Shown: positions 28,656-40,264, numbered from the stretch's first letter. The stretch is 64,000 nucleotides of DNA from Thermomonas sp. S9 (GCF_024704365.1 NZ_JAJDFY010000001.1:310001-374000), one strand, 5' to 3'. A program made the numbers and translations. The notes: a model not told the origin generated them from the letters alone.

Positions 28656-30179
28656 TCACGGCGCACCGGCCAGCGCCGCCTCCAGCTCCAGCAGGGCGCG
28701 GTCGCGGCCGATCGCGGCGGCGGCCACCAGCTGTCCGCCGCGGTAATAGCGCACCAGGCAGTCGCCGGCGGCGGGATCGCCGTCCAGCTCCAGGTTGTCC
28801 CAGCCGCGGCCGTGGCCGACGTAGCGCAGCTCGATGCCGGCCTGGTGGGTCCAGAAGAACGGCGGCACTGCGTAGGCCACCGGATTGCCCAGGATCGCAT
28901 CGGCCACCGCCTGGCCCTGGCGCTGGGCATGCACCCAGTGCTCCACCCGCGCCCAGCCACCGGCATGCGGATAGCGCGCCACGTCGCCGGCGGCGTACAC
29001 CCCGGGCGCCGAGGTGCGCAGCCCGGCATCCACCCGGATGCCGTCCTCCACCGTGAGGCCGGCCGCCAGTGCCAGCGCGGTGCGCGGTTTCACCCCGACC
29101 CCCAGCAGCACCGCGTCCACCGCCAGCGTGCTGCCGTCCGACAGCCGCAGCGCGCGGCCATCGAAACTTTCGGTCTTGCAGCCGAGGTGGAACACGATGC
29201 CCTGCGCGCGCTGCCGGGCCAGCAGCGCGGCGGCCAGCGCCTCGCCCAGCAGGCCGGCCAGCGGCAGCGCCTCGGGCGCGATCACGTGCACCTCCAGCCC
29301 GCGGCTGCGCAGCGCGCCGGCCGCTTCCAGCCCGATGAAGCCGGCACCGACGAGCGCCAGCGTGCGCGCGCCGTCCAGCGCGGCCAGCAGCGCATCGGCA
29401 TCGGCCAGGCTGCGCAGGGTGAACGCGTTGGGCGCGTCGAAGCCGGGCAGACGCACCGGCGCGGCGCCGGTCGCCAGCAGCAGGGCGTCGTAGTCGAACA
29501 CCGTGCCGTCGGCGCAGCGCACCTGGCGCGCGGCCGGATCCAGCGCCGTCACCGTGCAGCCCAGGTGCAGCGCGATGTCCTGCGCGGCGTACTCCTCGGG
29601 CGCCTGCAGCGGGATCCACTCCGCCGGCGCGTTGCCGGCCAGATAGTCCTTGGACAGATTGGGGCGATCCACCGGCGGCGCACGTTCCTCGCTGAGCAGG
29701 GTGATGCGGCCGCTGAAGCCGCGCTCGCGCAGGCGGCGCGCGCAGGCGTACCCGGCCGCACCGCCGCCGACGATCACCACCCTGCGCGGTGCCGCTCCCT
29801 GCTCCGCCGCGGCCTCCGTCACGGTCTCCGCTGCAGTTTCCGCTGCGGCGGCGCGCACGTAGGCCATGCCGGCGCGCACCTCCACCTGCCAGCAGGCCAG
29901 CGGCGCAAAGGCCGGCGCATGCAGGGCGCGCCCGCTGCGCAGGTCGAAACAGGCGTGATGCCACGGGCAGCGGATCTCGTCGCCGACCCGCAGGCCCTCG
30001 CCCAGCGGCGCGCCGTAATGGGTACAGCTGGCGGAAACCGCGTGCAGGGCTCCGCCCACGCGCGCCAGCAGGACCGGCTGGCCGTCCACCTGGCCGGCGA
30101 GCACGCCGTCATCGGGAATCGCGGAGATGGCGATGCCGCGGCCGAAATCCGGCCCGCTGGCCGGGGTGTGATCGCCCAT
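28656..30179 (-). CDS. Rieske-fused FAD-dependent ferredoxin/NAD(P)H reductase (AIFM3-like)
   Basis: 507 residues. The N-terminal Rieske [2Fe-2S] domain has C52-x-H54 and C71-x-x-H74 (SCTHYGAPLG and RCPWHHACFD). After an Ala/Glu linker comes an FAD/NAD(P) oxidoreductase with VVIVGGGAAGYACA (FAD) near 133 and ALVGAGFIGLEAA (NAD), plus VYAAGDVARYP. This Rieske-plus-reductase fusion is the layout of the mitochondrial AIFM3/AIFL protein and some bacterial relatives. The partner oxygenase or electron acceptor is not in the window. Confidence 0.92.
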   Translation of the reverse strand: MGDHTPASGPDFGRGIAISAIPDDGVLAGQVDGQPVLLARVGGALHAVSASCTHYGAPLGEGLRVGDEIRCPWHHACFDLRSGRALHAPAFAPLACWQVEVRAGMAYVRAAAAETAAETVTEAAAEQGAAPRRVVIVGGGAAGYACARRLRERGFSGRITLLSEERAPPVDRPNLSKDYLAGNAPAEWIPLQAPEEYAAQDIALHLGCTVTALDPAARQVRCADGTVFDYDALLLATGAAPVRLPGFDAPNAFTLRSLADADALLAALDGARTLALVGAGFIGLEAAGALRSRGLEVHVIAPEALPLAGLLGEALAAALLARQRAQGIVFHLGCKTESFDGRALRLSDGSTLAVDAVLLGVGVKPRTALALAAGLTVEDGIRVDAGLRTSAPGVYAAGDVARYPHAGGWARVEHWVHAQRQGQAVADAILGNPVAYAVPPFFWTHQAGIELRYVGHGRGWDNLELDGDPAAGDCLVRYYRGGQLVAAAAIGRDRALLELEAALAGAP

Positions 30180-30318
30180 GGTCGACTCCCGATCGCTGCA
30201 GGGCCTCCAGCCTTGCCCGCGTGCGATTCAAATGGCGTGAAGGCGGATCGGCAAGAGCCCACGCCGCATGGTTGCGTGCGCCCCACGATTCAAACGCCTC
30301 GTCATCGAGGGCGGCAGC

Positions 30319-31148
30319 CTATTTCGAGCCCCCGCGGGGGCGGAAAGAAGCTCCAGATGCTTTCAGCAGCGTCCTGATGCGACCGATCGAATACTGGGTT
30401 TCTTCCGATAGTTCGCGAATCGATCGCCCGAGTTCATAGCGTTGTCGTAGGGCGCGCCCCATTTCATCCGCATCATTCTCGTGCAAACGTGAATAGGGCG
30501 GGACCAATGGCAACTGGATGGGCCCACCTTGGTAGCCTTTGTGTTGCTTTCCTCGTGGCGCGATATCGGGATCGGATTCGGCACCCCAGGCCGACCATTC
30601 GGGTTGAGGATGGCGCGCGAACAGCTCCAGATAAGGACCGGGCGAGCATGCCTGGATCAGCGGGTATTGCTCGTCCGGCTTGCGCGAATGTTCTCGCTTT
30701 CTGGTTTCGATCATGTTGACTTGGCTGCGTGCTGGTCCAAGCGTGCGCAGGGAGCCGCGCACGCCAAACAGGAGCAGTTCGGTGACGTTGCGGAAATAAA
30801 AGCCGACACCACGCCCGTCCGGACCGCCATCCTTGCGCCGCTTGGCCCAAACGATATTGGAGACATATCGAAAGCCCCATGCGTCCATGACCTTCAGGCC
30901 CTCCGGAAGCAGGGCGTTGGGTACCCACAGGTAGAGGTGGCTATTGCGGGCGGCAATGCTTCGGACGGGCATCGCGCAGATGTCGTCCAGCGACATGGTG
31001 GAATAGCGATCGAGACGCCGATGTTCGGGCGCAACTTTCCCGGTCCGATTGGTGAAGCGCCAAGGAGGATCGGCGAGAATGGTGGACCAGCCCCCTCAAC
31101 GGAAGGAAGCGGAAGATGGTGTTCCTGTTCAACCAATGGGCTCGCCAT
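30319..31148 (-). CDS. MT-A70-family DNA adenine-N6 methyltransferase of a type II R-M system (frameshifted)
   Basis: The main frame has ILADPPW (catalytic DPPW) followed by RFTNRTGKVAPEH, YLWVPNALLPEGLKVM and RTLGPARSQVNMIETRKREHSRKPDEQY, the MT-A70 fold. The C-terminus carries a possible HTH region (IRELSEETQYSIGRIRTLLKASG). The N-terminus MASPLVEQEHHLPLPSVEG lies in another frame; a C5 run (31091-31095) needs one more base to join them, giving 276 residues. It would protect the sites cut by the adjacent restriction enzyme. It starts 57 bp after the endonuclease stop. GC content is visibly lower than in flanking genes. Confidence 0.82.
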
Positions 31149-31204
31149 CAGGGTTCCAAAAAAGATCTTGAGAACGCGAGCATATTGGATCTTTGGCGCA
31201 CTGC

Positions 31205-31888
31205 CTAGTCGGAAACGTATGTCTCCGGGCAGATGAAGACCGCAAGGATCGGACAACCGCCTGCGTCACCCCGGGTCAGACGAGGAAGCAGCTTCTCCCG
31301 ATTGGTGGTTGTCGTCGTGTTGAGGATGCGGCGCGCTTGCTCAGGCGGCATGCCGGCTTCCAGGGCGAGGTGGCGGCCAAGATCGCGGAGATCCAGCGTT
31401 CGGGTAATCAGCACGCCGACGTCTATAAGTGCCGCATCGTAAAGCGAACGGTAAGCGCCGATGTCGCGATCAAGGTTTCCGTCCTTTGCGTTCCATTCCA
31501 CGTCAAGTGCGATGCGATCGCGGAAGTTGTCCACCTTGTAGCCTTCATTCCGGGTTTCCGTAATGATCGGATCAAGCCTTACCTCGCCAGCGGCGGCGAG
31601 AGGCGTGCGCTGAAGCGATAGCTGGATCAGTGTGTCCACTCGAGCTTCGCGCCATCCATGCTCGCGGAATGCGCGATTCATGCGGGCAGCGAGATCGCTT
31701 TCCTGCCCACCCGGATTCAAGAGATCGGAAGATTTGAGTTGAAAGTTGCGAAGCACGGTCAGCAACTGGTCGAACGCATGGCGGTTAGTCGCTGCGAAAA
31801 TGGCAGCAGCATTCCGGGTTTCTGCGAACTGATAACGCGCCAGAACGTCTTGAGGGACGTGGTTCTGGAAAGAAGTGGTCAGATCCAT
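31205..31888 (-). CDS. BglII/BstYI-family type II restriction endonuclease
   Basis: 227 residues, intact from ATG 31888 (MDLTTSFQNHVPQDVLARYQF). The segment KVDNFRDRIALDVEWNAKDG (118-137) resembles the BglII/BstYI active site, with D120, E131 and N133 candidates for metal binding. REHGWREARVD upstream is also typical. The family cuts A/RGATCT/Y-type sites, so such a site is likely but the exact specificity cannot be read from the sequence. It forms an operon with the MT-A70 methyltransferase downstream, and both have lower GC than their neighbours, suggesting horizontal acquisition. Confidence 0.82.
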   Translation of the reverse strand: MDLTTSFQNHVPQDVLARYQFAETRNAAAIFAATNRHAFDQLLTVLRNFQLKSSDLLNPGGQESDLAARMNRAFREHGWREARVDTLIQLSLQRTPLAAAGEVRLDPIITETRNEGYKVDNFRDRIALDVEWNAKDGNLDRDIGAYRSLYDAALIDVGVLITRTLDLRDLGRHLALEAGMPPEQARRILNTTTTTNREKLLPRLTRGDAGGCPILAVFICPETYVSD

Positions 31889-31955
31889 GGCGCGTGCATT
31901 ACAGGGAGTGGGTGTCCCAGCATAGGGGATCTTGGCCCGGGGCCTGGAAAAGTAG

Positions 31956-32975
31956 TCAACGGCAGTCCGGATCGCGCCGCCACTTGTCCAGCCAGCCGCG
32001 TTGCTGGGCGCAGCGGGCCTTGCGCTCGGCCGCGCGCTGCTGCGCGGCGCGGGCGTCGGCGTCCGCGCGCGCCTGCGCCAGCCGCTGCGCCTGCACGGCG
32101 GCGAGCTTCGCCCGGATCTGTGGCAGTGCGGCCTGGGCGGCGCGTTCGCCCTCCAGGATCGCACGGCTGCGCTGCTCGAAATCGGCCGGGCCGATGTCGT
32201 TCACCGCGGGGCGGATCACCACGTCGGCGCGCGCCAGTTCGGCCGCGCCCAGTTTCTGGCCCATGATCGCGATGCTGCGGTTGACGTTGCCGAGCAGGCT
32301 GCTGGCATCGGCGGCGCCGCTGGGCCTGGTGGAGATGTCCACCGCGATCACGATGTCGGCGCCCAGCTCGCGCGCGGCGTCCACCGGTACCGGGCTGACC
32401 ACGCCGCCGTCCACGTAGTGGAACTTGTCGATCGTCACCGCTTCGAACACGCCCGGAATGGCGCTGGAGGCGCGCACTGCCTGGCCGACGTTGCCGCGCA
32501 CGAACACCGTGCGCTGGCCGTCCTCCAGGCGCGTGGCCACCGCAGCGAACGGCTTTTTCAGCTGGGCGAACGTGCGGTTGCCGAGCTGGGCGTTCACATA
32601 GTCCTGCAGCTTCTGCCCCTTCACCAGCCCGCCCGAGAACAGGCTGACGTCGCGGATGCTCCCCTCGTCCAGCGCCACCGCCTTCTGCTGCAGTGCATAG
32701 GCATCCATGCCGCCGGCGTACAGCGCGCCGACCACGCTGCCGGCGCTGGTGCCGGCCACCACCGCCGGCTGGATGCCGTTGGCTTCCAGCATCTTGATCA
32801 CGCCGATGTGGGCAAAGCCCTTGGCAGCCCCGCCGCCCAGCGCCAGGCCGATCTTCGGCGGCGGCACCGTCACCGCCGGCGCGGGGGCGGGTGCGGCCGC
32901 GGGCGGGGCCTTGGGCGGACTGGCGCAGGCGGCGAGCAGGATGGCGAGCAGGGCGGCAGGCAATACGGGGCGCAT
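31956..32975 (-). CDS. patatin-like phospholipase lipoprotein
   Basis: 339 residues. A lipoprotein signal (LPAALLAILLAAC) and an Ala/Pro linker lead to a patatin domain: oxyanion GLALGGGAAKGFAHIGV, nucleophile GTSAGS and acid DGGVVSPVP. The C-terminal part is a long Ala/Arg/Gln-rich coiled coil. This is a RssA/NTE-like serine lipase anchored to a membrane. It diverges from the TonB receptor gene with a 190-bp gap. Confidence 0.92.
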   Translation of the reverse strand: MRPVLPAALLAILLAACASPPKAPPAAAPAPAPAVTVPPPKIGLALGGGAAKGFAHIGVIKMLEANGIQPAVVAGTSAGSVVGALYAGGMDAYALQQKAVALDEGSIRDVSLFSGGLVKGQKLQDYVNAQLGNRTFAQLKKPFAAVATRLEDGQRTVFVRGNVGQAVRASSAIPGVFEAVTIDKFHYVDGGVVSPVPVDAARELGADIVIAVDISTRPSGAADASSLLGNVNRSIAIMGQKLGAAELARADVVIRPAVNDIGPADFEQRSRAILEGERAAQAALPQIRAKLAAVQAQRLAQARADADARAAQQRAAERKARCAQQRGWLDKWRRDPDCR

Positions 32976-33165
32976 GACGGCAGGGCGACGGTCGAATCGG
33001 GGCAGGCGAGTGACCGGGCAGTCTAGCGGGCGCCGGCCCAACCGCCGGCAACCGGGCGCACCGCCCGAGGCACCCGCCGAGCAGGCAAGGCGCGCATTTT
33101 TCGGTGACAATGGCGTGACAGCCAGCGCCCGGTCCGGGGCGCTGGTCGACATCCACGGGGACCCC

Positions 33166-35442
33166 ATGCAGAACATGACCAAGACGCGCACCGCGTTGCG
33201 CCCGCTCGCACTGTCCATCGCCCTGGCGCTGCCGCTGCTCGCCCAGGCCCAGCAGTCGGCACCCGACGAGAAGGCCGCGCGCAGGGCGGTCACCCTGGAC
33301 GCGGTGCAGGTCACCGCCGATCGCCGGGTCGAGAACATCCAGGACGTGCCGATGGCGATCACCGTGGTGGACGGCGAGAAGCTCACCGCCTTCACCTCGT
33401 CCGGCGAGGATGTGCGCGTGCTGTCCGCGCGGCTGCCGAGCCTGAACATCGAATCTTCGTTCGGGCGCGCGTTTCCGCGCTTCTACATCCGCGGCCTGGG
33501 CAATACCGACTTCGATCTCAACGCCAGCCAGCCGGTGTCGCTGGTGTACGACGACGTGGTCCAGGAGAACCCGATCCTCAAGGGGTTCCCGATGTTCGAC
33601 ATGGCCGACGTCGAAATGTACCGCGGCCCGCAGGGCACGCTGTTCGGCCGCAACTCACCGGCGGGCGTGATCCGCTTCAGCTCGGCGCGGCCGGAGCAGA
33701 CCTTCGGCGGGTATGCCCGGATCGGCTATGGCACCTATGGCACCGCCAATCTGGAAGGCGCGTTGACCGGCGGGCTGACGCCGACCGTCTCGGCGCGGCT
33801 GTCGGTCCTGCACCAGCGGCGCGATAACTGGGTGGACAACCTGCACAACGGCCCCGGCAAGGATCTGGAGGGCTATCGAGAGACCGCCGCCCGCCTGCAG
33901 CTGCTGTGGCAGCCTTCGGATACCTTCGAGGCGCTGGCCAATGTGCATGTGCGTGCCCTGGATGGCACGGCGCGTGTGTTCCGCGCGGGGGCGATCGCGC
34001 CGGGCGGCAACCGGCTGGCCGCCGGCATCCGCCGCGATCAGGTCAGCCTGGATGGCGCCAACAAACAGACCCTGGATGGCGATGGCGCCAGCCTGCGTCT
34101 GCGCTGGAATCTCGGCGGCGTGACGCTGCATTCGATCACCGGCTACGAGCACGTCAAGGTGTACAGCCGCGGCGATATCGACGGCGGGTCCGTGTATGTG
34201 TTCCCGCCAGTGCTGCCGGGCCAGGCCCTGTTCCCTGCCGAGTCCGCCGACGGCCTGCCGTATCACCGCCAGCTCACCCAGGAAGTCCGGCTGGAATCCA
34301 ATGACTGGGGCCGCTTCGACTGGCAGGCCGGGGCGTTCTGGTTCAACGAGCGCATCCGCGTGGACAGCTTCTCCTACGACGGCTTCGGTGGCCCGCAGAC
34401 CGGGTATGCCACCCAGCGCCAGGACAACACCGCATGGGCGGTGTTCGCGTCCGGCGACTACGACCTCACGCCGGCCTTCAAGCTGCGTGGCGGCCTGCGC
34501 TATACCCACGACAGCAAGGACTTCACCGCGCAGCGGGTGACCGGCCCGTTCGGCCCGCCGATCGCGCCGATCCACGTCGCTCCGCGTGGCAGCAACGTCA
34601 GCGGCGATCTGAGCGGTCTTTACCAGCTCAGCCCGAATACCAACGTGTACGCGCGTCTGGCCACCGGCTTCCGTGCGCCCAGCGTGCAGGGGCGGTTGAT
34701 GTTCGCCGATGCCAGCCTGCCCGCCAGCGAGCTGGTGACAGTGGCCAACTCGGAAAAGGTGCGCTCGCTCGAAATCGGCCTCAAGCGCCAGCTGTGGGAC
34801 AACCGCGTCCGCCTGGGGCTGGCGGCATTCCATTATCAGGTGAGCGATCTGCAGCTCACGGCGGTTGGTGGCATCGCCAATGTCGCGCGGCTGCTCAACG
34901 CGCGCCGCGCGCGCGGCCAGGGTCTCGAGCTCGACCTCGAAGCCTGGCTGAGCGAGGCGCTGTACGTGACCGCCGGCGCCAGCATCAACGACACCCGCAT
35001 CCAGGACCCGACCCTGGCGGTGTTCGGCTGCGTGCTCGACCTGTGCGGGGTGCGCGATCCGGTCAATCCGGATCCGGCGCGTCCTGGCACCTATCTGATC
35101 GATGGGAATCGGTTGCCGCAGGCGCCCAAGTATGTGGCCAACCTGACCGCGCGCTATGGTGTGCCGGTCGGTCGCGGCGAGTTCTTCGTGTTCACCGACT
35201 GGGCGTACAAGAGTTCGGCCAGCTTCTTCCTGTACGACTCCGTGTCGTTCCGCAGCCAGCCGAAGGCGGAAGGCGGCCTGCGCGTCGGCTACAGCTGGCG
35301 CGACGGCGAGCGCGAGGTCGCGCTGTTCGGGCGCAATATCACCAATGCGATGTACGCCACGTCCGGGATCGACTTCAACAACCTGACCGGGATGCTCAAC
35401 GAGCCGCGGATCTGGGGCGTGCAGTTCAGCGTGAAGTTCTGA
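33166..35442 (+). CDS. TonB-dependent outer-membrane receptor
   Basis: 758 residues. Signal peptide (LRPLALSIALALPLLAQAQ), a TonB-box-like LDAVQVTA, a plug domain (VPMAITVVDGEKL ... MYRGPQGTLFGRNSPAGVIRF) and a 22-strand barrel ending WGVQFSVKF with a terminal Phe. The nearest recognisable grouping is the pesticin/siderophore-type FyuA-like branch. ATG 33166 was chosen because the upstream frame overlaps the patatin gene. It needs the TonB-ExbBD system encoded in the same window. The ligand is unknown. Confidence 0.93.
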   Translation: MQNMTKTRTALRPLALSIALALPLLAQAQQSAPDEKAARRAVTLDAVQVTADRRVENIQDVPMAITVVDGEKLTAFTSSGEDVRVLSARLPSLNIESSFGRAFPRFYIRGLGNTDFDLNASQPVSLVYDDVVQENPILKGFPMFDMADVEMYRGPQGTLFGRNSPAGVIRFSSARPEQTFGGYARIGYGTYGTANLEGALTGGLTPTVSARLSVLHQRRDNWVDNLHNGPGKDLEGYRETAARLQLLWQPSDTFEALANVHVRALDGTARVFRAGAIAPGGNRLAAGIRRDQVSLDGANKQTLDGDGASLRLRWNLGGVTLHSITGYEHVKVYSRGDIDGGSVYVFPPVLPGQALFPAESADGLPYHRQLTQEVRLESNDWGRFDWQAGAFWFNERIRVDSFSYDGFGGPQTGYATQRQDNTAWAVFASGDYDLTPAFKLRGGLRYTHDSKDFTAQRVTGPFGPPIAPIHVAPRGSNVSGDLSGLYQLSPNTNVYARLATGFRAPSVQGRLMFADASLPASELVTVANSEKVRSLEIGLKRQLWDNRVRLGLAAFHYQVSDLQLTAVGGIANVARLLNARRARGQGLELDLEAWLSEALYVTAGASINDTRIQDPTLAVFGCVLDLCGVRDPVNPDPARPGTYLIDGNRLPQAPKYVANLTARYGVPVGRGEFFVFTDWAYKSSASFFLYDSVSFRSQPKAEGGLRVGYSWRDGEREVALFGRNITNAMYATSGIDFNNLTGMLNEPRIWGVQFSVKF

Positions 35443-35505
35443 CGCGTGAGGCCGATGCCTGCCCGCCGGCGCAAAATGCCGGTCGCAAGGCATCGCCCCG
35501 ATGTG

Positions 35506-35535
35506 CCCGCCGCGGTCCATGCCGGCCGCGGCGGG
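35506..35535. terminator. dyad between convergent TonB receptor and OMP genes
   Basis: 10-bp perfect GC stem (35506-35515 with 35526-35535) and a 10-base loop. It lacks a T run, so it may act with Rho or only stabilise 3' ends. Confidence 0.4.
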
Positions 35536-35551
35536 ATGCGGCAAGCCCGGC

Positions 35552-36109
35552 TTAGAAGCGTGCTTCCAGGCCCAGCGACAGGGTGTTGGCGCTGACGCGC
35601 AGGTCGCCGCCCGAGCCCTGGTTGTGGTCGTAGTTCAGGCTGACGCCGAAGGTCTTGCTGAAGTCGTAGCCGGCGCCGATGCCGTAGTACGGCTTGTTCG
35701 AGGTCTCGCTGCCGTTGCCCAGCGAGGAGTTGATGGAGAGCTTGCCGCGGGAAAGCCCGCCGCGCAGCTGCACGAAGAAGCCGAGGTCGGTCGGGGTGGC
35801 GTGTTCCTTGACCACCACGCCGAGGCCGATCGCGGACAGCTTGCCCTTCACGTAGTCCTCGCCGTCGTTGTACAGGGTCTGGTCGTAGAAGCGGCTGTAG
35901 TGGCCTTCCACGGCGAAGTTCGAATTGAACCAGTAGCCGCCGCGCAGCGAGTAGGCGGTGTCGTCGTCGTGATCGCTGCCGATCCCGTCCAGATGGGCCT
36001 TGACCTTGCTCTGGCCGACTTCGGCGCGGGCGAAGCCTTCACCGGCGAGCGCCGAGGCCGACAGGCCGGACAGGGCCAGCGCGCAGGCCAGCATCAGGGA
36101 CTTCTTCAT
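35552..36109 (-). CDS. small outer-membrane beta-barrel protein
   Basis: 185 residues. Signal peptide MKKSLMLACALALSGLSASALAGEG, then alternating hydrophobic/polar strands typical of an eight-stranded OmpA/OprG-like barrel (SLRGGYWFNSNFAVEGHYSRFYD, PYYGIGAGYDFSKTFGVSLNYDHN) and a C-terminal aromatic signature LSLGLEARF. AAGGAG lies eight bases before the ATG. Its ligand or role is unknown. Confidence 0.9.
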   Translation of the reverse strand: MKKSLMLACALALSGLSASALAGEGFARAEVGQSKVKAHLDGIGSDHDDDTAYSLRGGYWFNSNFAVEGHYSRFYDQTLYNDGEDYVKGKLSAIGLGVVVKEHATPTDLGFFVQLRGGLSRGKLSINSSLGNGSETSNKPYYGIGAGYDFSKTFGVSLNYDHNQGSGGDLRVSANTLSLGLEARF

Positions 36110-36258
36110 GTGCAACTCCTTGTGGATGGATGTAACCCGCCGATCCCGGCGGGCCGCGCACACTACCATGGTGGCCGCGGGGGATCACCGATATGCGCGG
36201 GACGGCGCGCCGTGCGTGCGCGCATCCGGTCACACGCATCCGGCCAAGTGCACCCGGC

Positions 36259-37377
36259 TCAATTGCAGCGCGATTCGCAGCGGGCTTCCGGAAGCTCCAG
36301 CAGGAACCGCGCGCCGCCGCCTTCGCGGTCCTCGTACCACAGCTGGCCGCCGGCGCTGACCACGATCTGGCGCGCCAGCGCCAGCCCCAGCCCGGTGGAG
36401 TGGCCGGGATCGCTGGCGTGGCCGTGCAGGCGCTCGAACGGCTGGAACAGGCGCGGCTGGAAGAACGCCGGCACCCCGGGGCCGCGGTCCTGGGCCACCA
36501 CCTGCCAGTAGCCGGGCGCGCCGGCGCGCGCCACCAGCTCCAGTTCGCCGCCGCCGCGGGCGTATTTGAGCGCGTTGCTGATCAGGTTCTCGCCCACCTG
36601 GCGCAGCACCTGGCGGCTGATCGCCACGCAGGCCTCGGTCTCCGGCGGCTGCACGCGCAGGCGCAGGCCGTGCGCTTCCAGCTGCAGTTCGTAGCGTGCC
36701 GCCAGCCAGCGCAGGGTTTCGCCGAGGTGGGCGCAGCCGCCGGCCGCGGCACCGCCGGCGCGCGCGGGGTTGGCCTGGGTTTCCAGATAGTCGTGGATGT
36801 AGCTGAGCGCCTCGCGGGTGCTGTCCTCGATGATCCGCAGGTAGCGCGGCGCACGCTCCGGCCGGCAGTCTGGCTGGGCCAGCATCTCGCAGGCGAACAG
36901 CACGCTGGTCAGCGGGTTCTTGAGGTCATGCGCGACCAGGGTCACCAGCGCCTGGCGCTCGCGCGCCACCTGCGCCAGGCGGTCGCGGGTCAGCTTCAGG
37001 CGCAGGTGCACCTGCACCCGTGCCAGCAGTTCCTCTTCGCTGCAGGGCTGGCCGATGTAATCCACCGCGCCGGCATCGAACGCGCGCAGCAGTCGGGTCT
37101 GGTCGGGCGTGGGGGTGAGCACGATGATCGGCACCGCCTGCAGCGCCGCATCTGCATGCAGCGCGTGCAGCAGCTCGACCGCGGTGATGCCGGGGATCGG
37201 CAGGTCGAGCAGGATCAGGTCCGGCGGTTGCGCCGGCGCCAGTGCGAGTGCCTGTTCGGCATCCGCGGCGCGCATTACCGCATGGCCGTTTTCGCCCAGC
37301 AGTGCACACGCCGGGCAACTTGGAGGCTGGGCTGTCACGATCAGAATGCGGCCGGGGCGGTCGATCTGGTGCGGCAT
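36259..37377 (-). CDS. histidine kinase with N-terminal degenerate receiver domain
   Basis: 372 residues, no membrane segment. A receiver-like domain (about 9-125) is followed by a HisKA dimerisation domain with LVAHDLKNPL (His150) and a HATPase domain (NLISNALKYA N box, DRGPGVP, STGLGLALAR). The receiver keeps Asp58 (LILLDLPIPG) but lacks the acidic pair of the first strand (VTAQPP instead of VDDxP) and the conserved Lys (IGQPC instead of xKPF). It probably does not accept phosphate normally and may sense or dimerise. No partner regulator lies beside it. Confidence 0.9.
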   Translation of the reverse strand: MPHQIDRPGRILIVTAQPPSCPACALLGENGHAVMRAADAEQALALAPAQPPDLILLDLPIPGITAVELLHALHADAALQAVPIIVLTPTPDQTRLLRAFDAGAVDYIGQPCSEEELLARVQVHLRLKLTRDRLAQVARERQALVTLVAHDLKNPLTSVLFACEMLAQPDCRPERAPRYLRIIEDSTREALSYIHDYLETQANPARAGGAAAGGCAHLGETLRWLAARYELQLEAHGLRLRVQPPETEACVAISRQVLRQVGENLISNALKYARGGGELELVARAGAPGYWQVVAQDRGPGVPAFFQPRLFQPFERLHGHASDPGHSTGLGLALARQIVVSAGGQLWYEDREGGGARFLLELPEARCESRCN

Positions 37378-37442
37378 CCTGCGGGCTCCTCGCCGGGCGG
37401 GACGGCTACGCTAGCAGAGCCTGCGCGCGCCGGATAGCGCAT

Positions 37443-37985
37443 TCAGGCGGAGGCCAGCGCCCGCCATTCCCCAGGCATCAACCCCTGCAGGCGGTGCGGG
37501 CCGATCGCCACCCGCACCAGGCGCAGGGTGGGCAGGCCGACCGCCGCGGTCATGCGCCGCACCTGGCGGTTGCGGCCTTCGCGAATCTGAAGTTCCAGCC
37601 AGGCGTCGGGCACCGTCTTGCGGAAGCGCACCGGCGGGTCGCGCGGCCACAGCGGTGGCGGTGCGATCTGGCGCACGCGCGCCGGGCGGGTGGGCCCGTC
37701 GGCGAGTTGCACGCCGTCCCGCAGCTGCTGCAGCTGCGTTTCGCTTGGATCGCCTTCCACCTGCACCCAGTAGGTCTTGGGCTGCTTGTGGCGGGGATCG
37801 GTCAGGCGGTGCGCCAGGCCGCCGTCGTCGGTCAGCAGCAGCAGGCCTTCGGAGTCGAAATCCAGGCGCCCGGCGGGATACACGCCCGCAGGCAGGCCGA
37901 ACCCCGCCAGCGTCGGCCGCGGGCTGGCGCTGCGGTCGGTGAACTGGCACAGCACGCCATAGGGCTTGTTGAACGCGATCAGCAT
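37443..37985 (-). CDS. rluE: 23S rRNA pseudouridine synthase RluE-type (RsuA family)
   Basis: 180 residues. It isomerises a uridine in rRNA; the size and lack of an S4 domain fit RluE (position 2457 in E. coli). Motifs: FNKPYGVLCQF at the start, YPAGRLDFDSEGLLLLT with the catalytic Asp in GRLD, and EGRNRQVRRMTAAVGLPTLRLVRVAIG. It lies 35 bp after icd on the same strand. Confidence 0.94.
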   Translation of the reverse strand: MLIAFNKPYGVLCQFTDRSASPRPTLAGFGLPAGVYPAGRLDFDSEGLLLLTDDGGLAHRLTDPRHKQPKTYWVQVEGDPSETQLQQLRDGVQLADGPTRPARVRQIAPPPLWPRDPPVRFRKTVPDAWLELQIREGRNRQVRRMTAAVGLPTLRLVRVAIGPHRLQGLMPGEWRALASA

Positions 37986-38019
37986 CGTCCGCCCCGCGCA
38001 GAGCCGGCGCGTCGGCGGG

Positions 38020-40264
<2,245 letters not shown>

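Noticed and set aside
30220..30320. GATTCAAA repeated at about 30223 and 30290, suggesting a tRNA-derived att site for the R-M island
   Set aside because: Only eight bases match and no acceptor stem or anticodon arm can be built; no integrase is near.
32707..33165. N-terminal extension of the TonB receptor frame
   Set aside because: It overlaps the patatin gene on the other strand and lacks protein-like character; the signal peptide begins after ATG 33166.
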